Under the pieces are notes generated by a model that was not told where the DNA came from, made no database searches, and saw only the letters and a program-made list of their open reading frames with translations. The position numbers and the translations under genes were made by a program. 8,062 nt of DNA, taken from Cytophagales bacterium (GTDB lineage: Bacteria; Bacteroidota; Bacteroidia; Cytophagales; Cyclobacteriaceae). Shown piece after piece: positions 6,610 through 8,062 of this stretch (position 1 is its first letter; each line of letters begins with the position of its first letter). The stretch lies in NCBI GenBank assembly GCA_029262935.1, contig JAJCYK010000114.1:1-8062 (forward strand). Direction: 5' to 3'.

Positions 6610-8062
6610 TTAAGGGGCATCCCATTGTTCTGACTCCGACTGCACCTGGAGAGACAACTGGTCCAATTCTCTTTTATACCTTGCGAATGTTTCCGGCTTA
6701 ATCAAAGGGTGAAGGTTTTCCAGTGCAGCTTGTGCATAGGTATCAAAGTTCATTCGAACACATTGACGGCCATACTCCTGGATAATTTCTATCTGATATT
6801 CATTGATACGTAAGGACTCCAGCAATACTTCATAGGCTTTATCAGGCTGCCCTTCGCTGTTATAGAATTTGGCCGCTCCTAATATGCCAGGAGCAAAGAA
6901 GGGATTTTTTATTAAGTCCTGGTAATGTTGCATAGAGGCCTCAATTTCATTGCTTGCGGTTGCTTGCAAAGCTTGTCCATACCGGGTCCATAAACCTAAG
7001 GGAGTATTGCCCGATCTCTCCGTATCCTTGGGGAGCTTTGATAGTTGATTGGTGGCAATAAATTGTTGTCGCTCCCACAGGGCATAGGTGTCGAGGCTTT
7101 CGTCAATCAAACCTCCTAACCCTTTGTAGGCAGCTAGTTCTCTAGTGTCTTCTATTCCAGTCAAAGCAGTAACCAGGGCCACCGACTGCAATGCAGGATC
7201 CTCAAAGGATTCAATGGTCTCCAGAATCGTTGATGGGCTGGGATCAATTGAAAATTGTAAGCGCCACAGTCTCTGTTCGTCCGTTATCTCGCTTTGTAAT
7301 GTATCGTTTTCCATAAAATCCAACACCTGTGCCACTACTAGGGGTTCTATTACTTCTTTACGCCGCAAATGATACTCCCAATATTTTCTCGCTTCAGCTA
7401 ACTCACCGGTAGCCAGAAATGCCAGGGATTGCTGCCAAAGTGCCTCTGAATATTCTCCTTCAATGGATCTTTGGAAATAATCTTGAGCTTGCCTGGGCGC
7501 GTGCTGTTGTAGACACCAGACCCCAAGTACATGGTTGTAATAGCCTGACTTTTTAGTATCAATCTGTTGTAGGTTCCTAAGTACATCGAACGCAGCGGTC
7601 ACATCTCCGGAATAGTATAGGGCCACGGCTCGTGCAAAGTCCAAGTCCGAGCTGAAATAGTTGTTTTCAGGTATTGCTGCTACGGATTTTAAAAAATCCA
7701 CATACAGGGTATCGTCAACTCTTTGATTCAAAGTGTAATTATACCACCAACTAAAGGTCAATGGGTTTAGCACAGAGTCAGGCGGAGGCACGGTCATGCC
7801 ACTTGGTTGCTGTCCAGAATTGCTGGCATACAAGAGCAAATTGCTTTGCTCTTCAGGCATTCCCATGACCCCTGCTGTCAACAAGGAATCTAAGGAAAGT
7901 TGAATTTGTGTACGCATCATCAAGGCCAATTGATTGGTATTAGTAACAGTTGTCACCTGATTGTCTTGTCGATTTTGTTCCAAGTAATAAAACGCGCTAT
8001 CCAAAATCTCCGTTTGAGCATAAAGCATGGCCAAATTGTTAATAATTTGCCCGTCATCAGGA
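6610..8062 (-). CDS. TPR-like repeat protein, 5' end outside the window
   Basis: The frame stays open to the right edge, so the gene is partial; 483 codons are visible and the true start is not. The TTG at 8034 is not a credible start, because the upstream in-frame residues (PDDGQIINN) continue the same helical repeat into NLAMLYAQ. TPR-like helix pairs can be seen in visible-residue numbering at about 8-30 (LAMLYAQTEILDSAFYYLEQ), 140-164 (ALYYSGDVTAAFDVLRNL), 175-199, 207-231 and 393-419. A proline- and serine-rich, glutamine-containing loop (about 78-98) interrupts them. No catalytic motif is visible. TPR arrays are protein-interaction scaffolds; the partner and cell location cannot be inferred without the N-terminus. 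No clear terminator follows the stop codon; the next gene starts 87 bp downstream and has its own promoter-like site. Confidence 0.85.
   Translation of the reverse strand, partial: PDDGQIINNLAMLYAQTEILDSAFYYLEQNRQDNQVTTVTNTNQLALMMRTQIQLSLDSLLTAGVMGMPEEQSNLLLYASNSGQQPSGMTVPPPDSVLNPLTFSWWYNYTLNQRVDDTLYVDFLKSVAAIPENNYFSSDLDFARAVALYYSGDVTAAFDVLRNLQQIDTKKSGYYNHVLGVWCLQQHAPRQAQDYFQRSIEGEYSEALWQQSLAFLATGELAEARKYWEYHLRRKEVIEPLVVAQVLDFMENDTLQSEITDEQRLWRLQFSIDPSPSTILETIESFEDPALQSVALVTALTGIEDTRELAAYKGLGGLIDESLDTYALWERQQFIATNQLSKLPKDTERSGNTPLGLWTRYGQALQATASNEIEASMQHYQDLIKNPFFAPGILGAAKFYNSEGQPDKAYEVLLESLRINEYQIEIIQEYGRQCVRMNFDTYAQAALENLHPLIKPETFARYKRELDQLSLQVQSESEQWDAP

Noticed and set aside
7145..7586. 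Short frames 7145-7372 (+) and 7398-7586 (-) within the TPR-like gene
   Set aside because: Both overlap the long minus-strand frame completely and show no domain or ribosome binding site.
6610..8034. TPR-like gene complete with a TTG start at 8034
   Set aside because: The frame is open upstream to the window edge and codes residues that continue the helical repeat, so the gene is truncated by the window.

Overview
The window looks like chromosomal DNA of a Bacteroidota bacterium, probably a free-living Cytophagales or Flavobacteriales-type organism; the genus cannot be told from the sequence. The support is: moderate-to-low GC; promoter-like sites matching the Bacteroidota pattern (TTG, about 19-20 bp, TAnnTTTG) upstream of two minus-strand genes; few strong Shine-Dalgarno sites; and a PadR plus PspC/GIN gene pair of a kind common in that phylum. 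I see no mobile element, tRNA, rRNA, CRISPR array or phage gene.

Layout. Bases 1-133 are an AT-rich control region. Bases 134-2893 (+ strand) hold a two-gene operon: a small PadR-family repressor, then an 804-residue membrane protein with two PspC domains, a multi-helix membrane region and a C-terminal GIN/DUF2807 beta-rich domain. This operon ends at a strong hairpin terminator (2926-2957) that abuts the stop codon of the convergent prfB gene. All remaining genes are on the - strand: prfB (release factor 2, 2959-4036, with a classic programmed +1 frameshift), ilvE (4119-5186, branched-chain aminotransferase, with its own terminator and promoter), a PduO-type cob(I)alamin adenosyltransferase (5249-5797), an ABC transporter ATPase of the LolD/MacB class (5797-6522) coupled to it by a TAATG stop/start overlap, and the 3' part of a TPR-like gene that runs off the right edge (6610-8062).

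How the genes relate. The PadR/PspC pair reads as a self-regulated envelope-stress or membrane-homeostasis unit; this is inferred from domain families. The minus-strand genes are mostly housekeeping functions (translation termination, branched-chain amino acid metabolism, B12 cofactor activation) lying side by side rather than one pathway. I did not find an obviously new defence or mobile system. The best signals are the intact RF2 recoding site, which standard ORF calling misses and so truncates the gene, the tandem-PspC/GIN architecture with its putative operator, and the coupling of an orphan ABC ATPase to a cobalamin adenosyltransferase.
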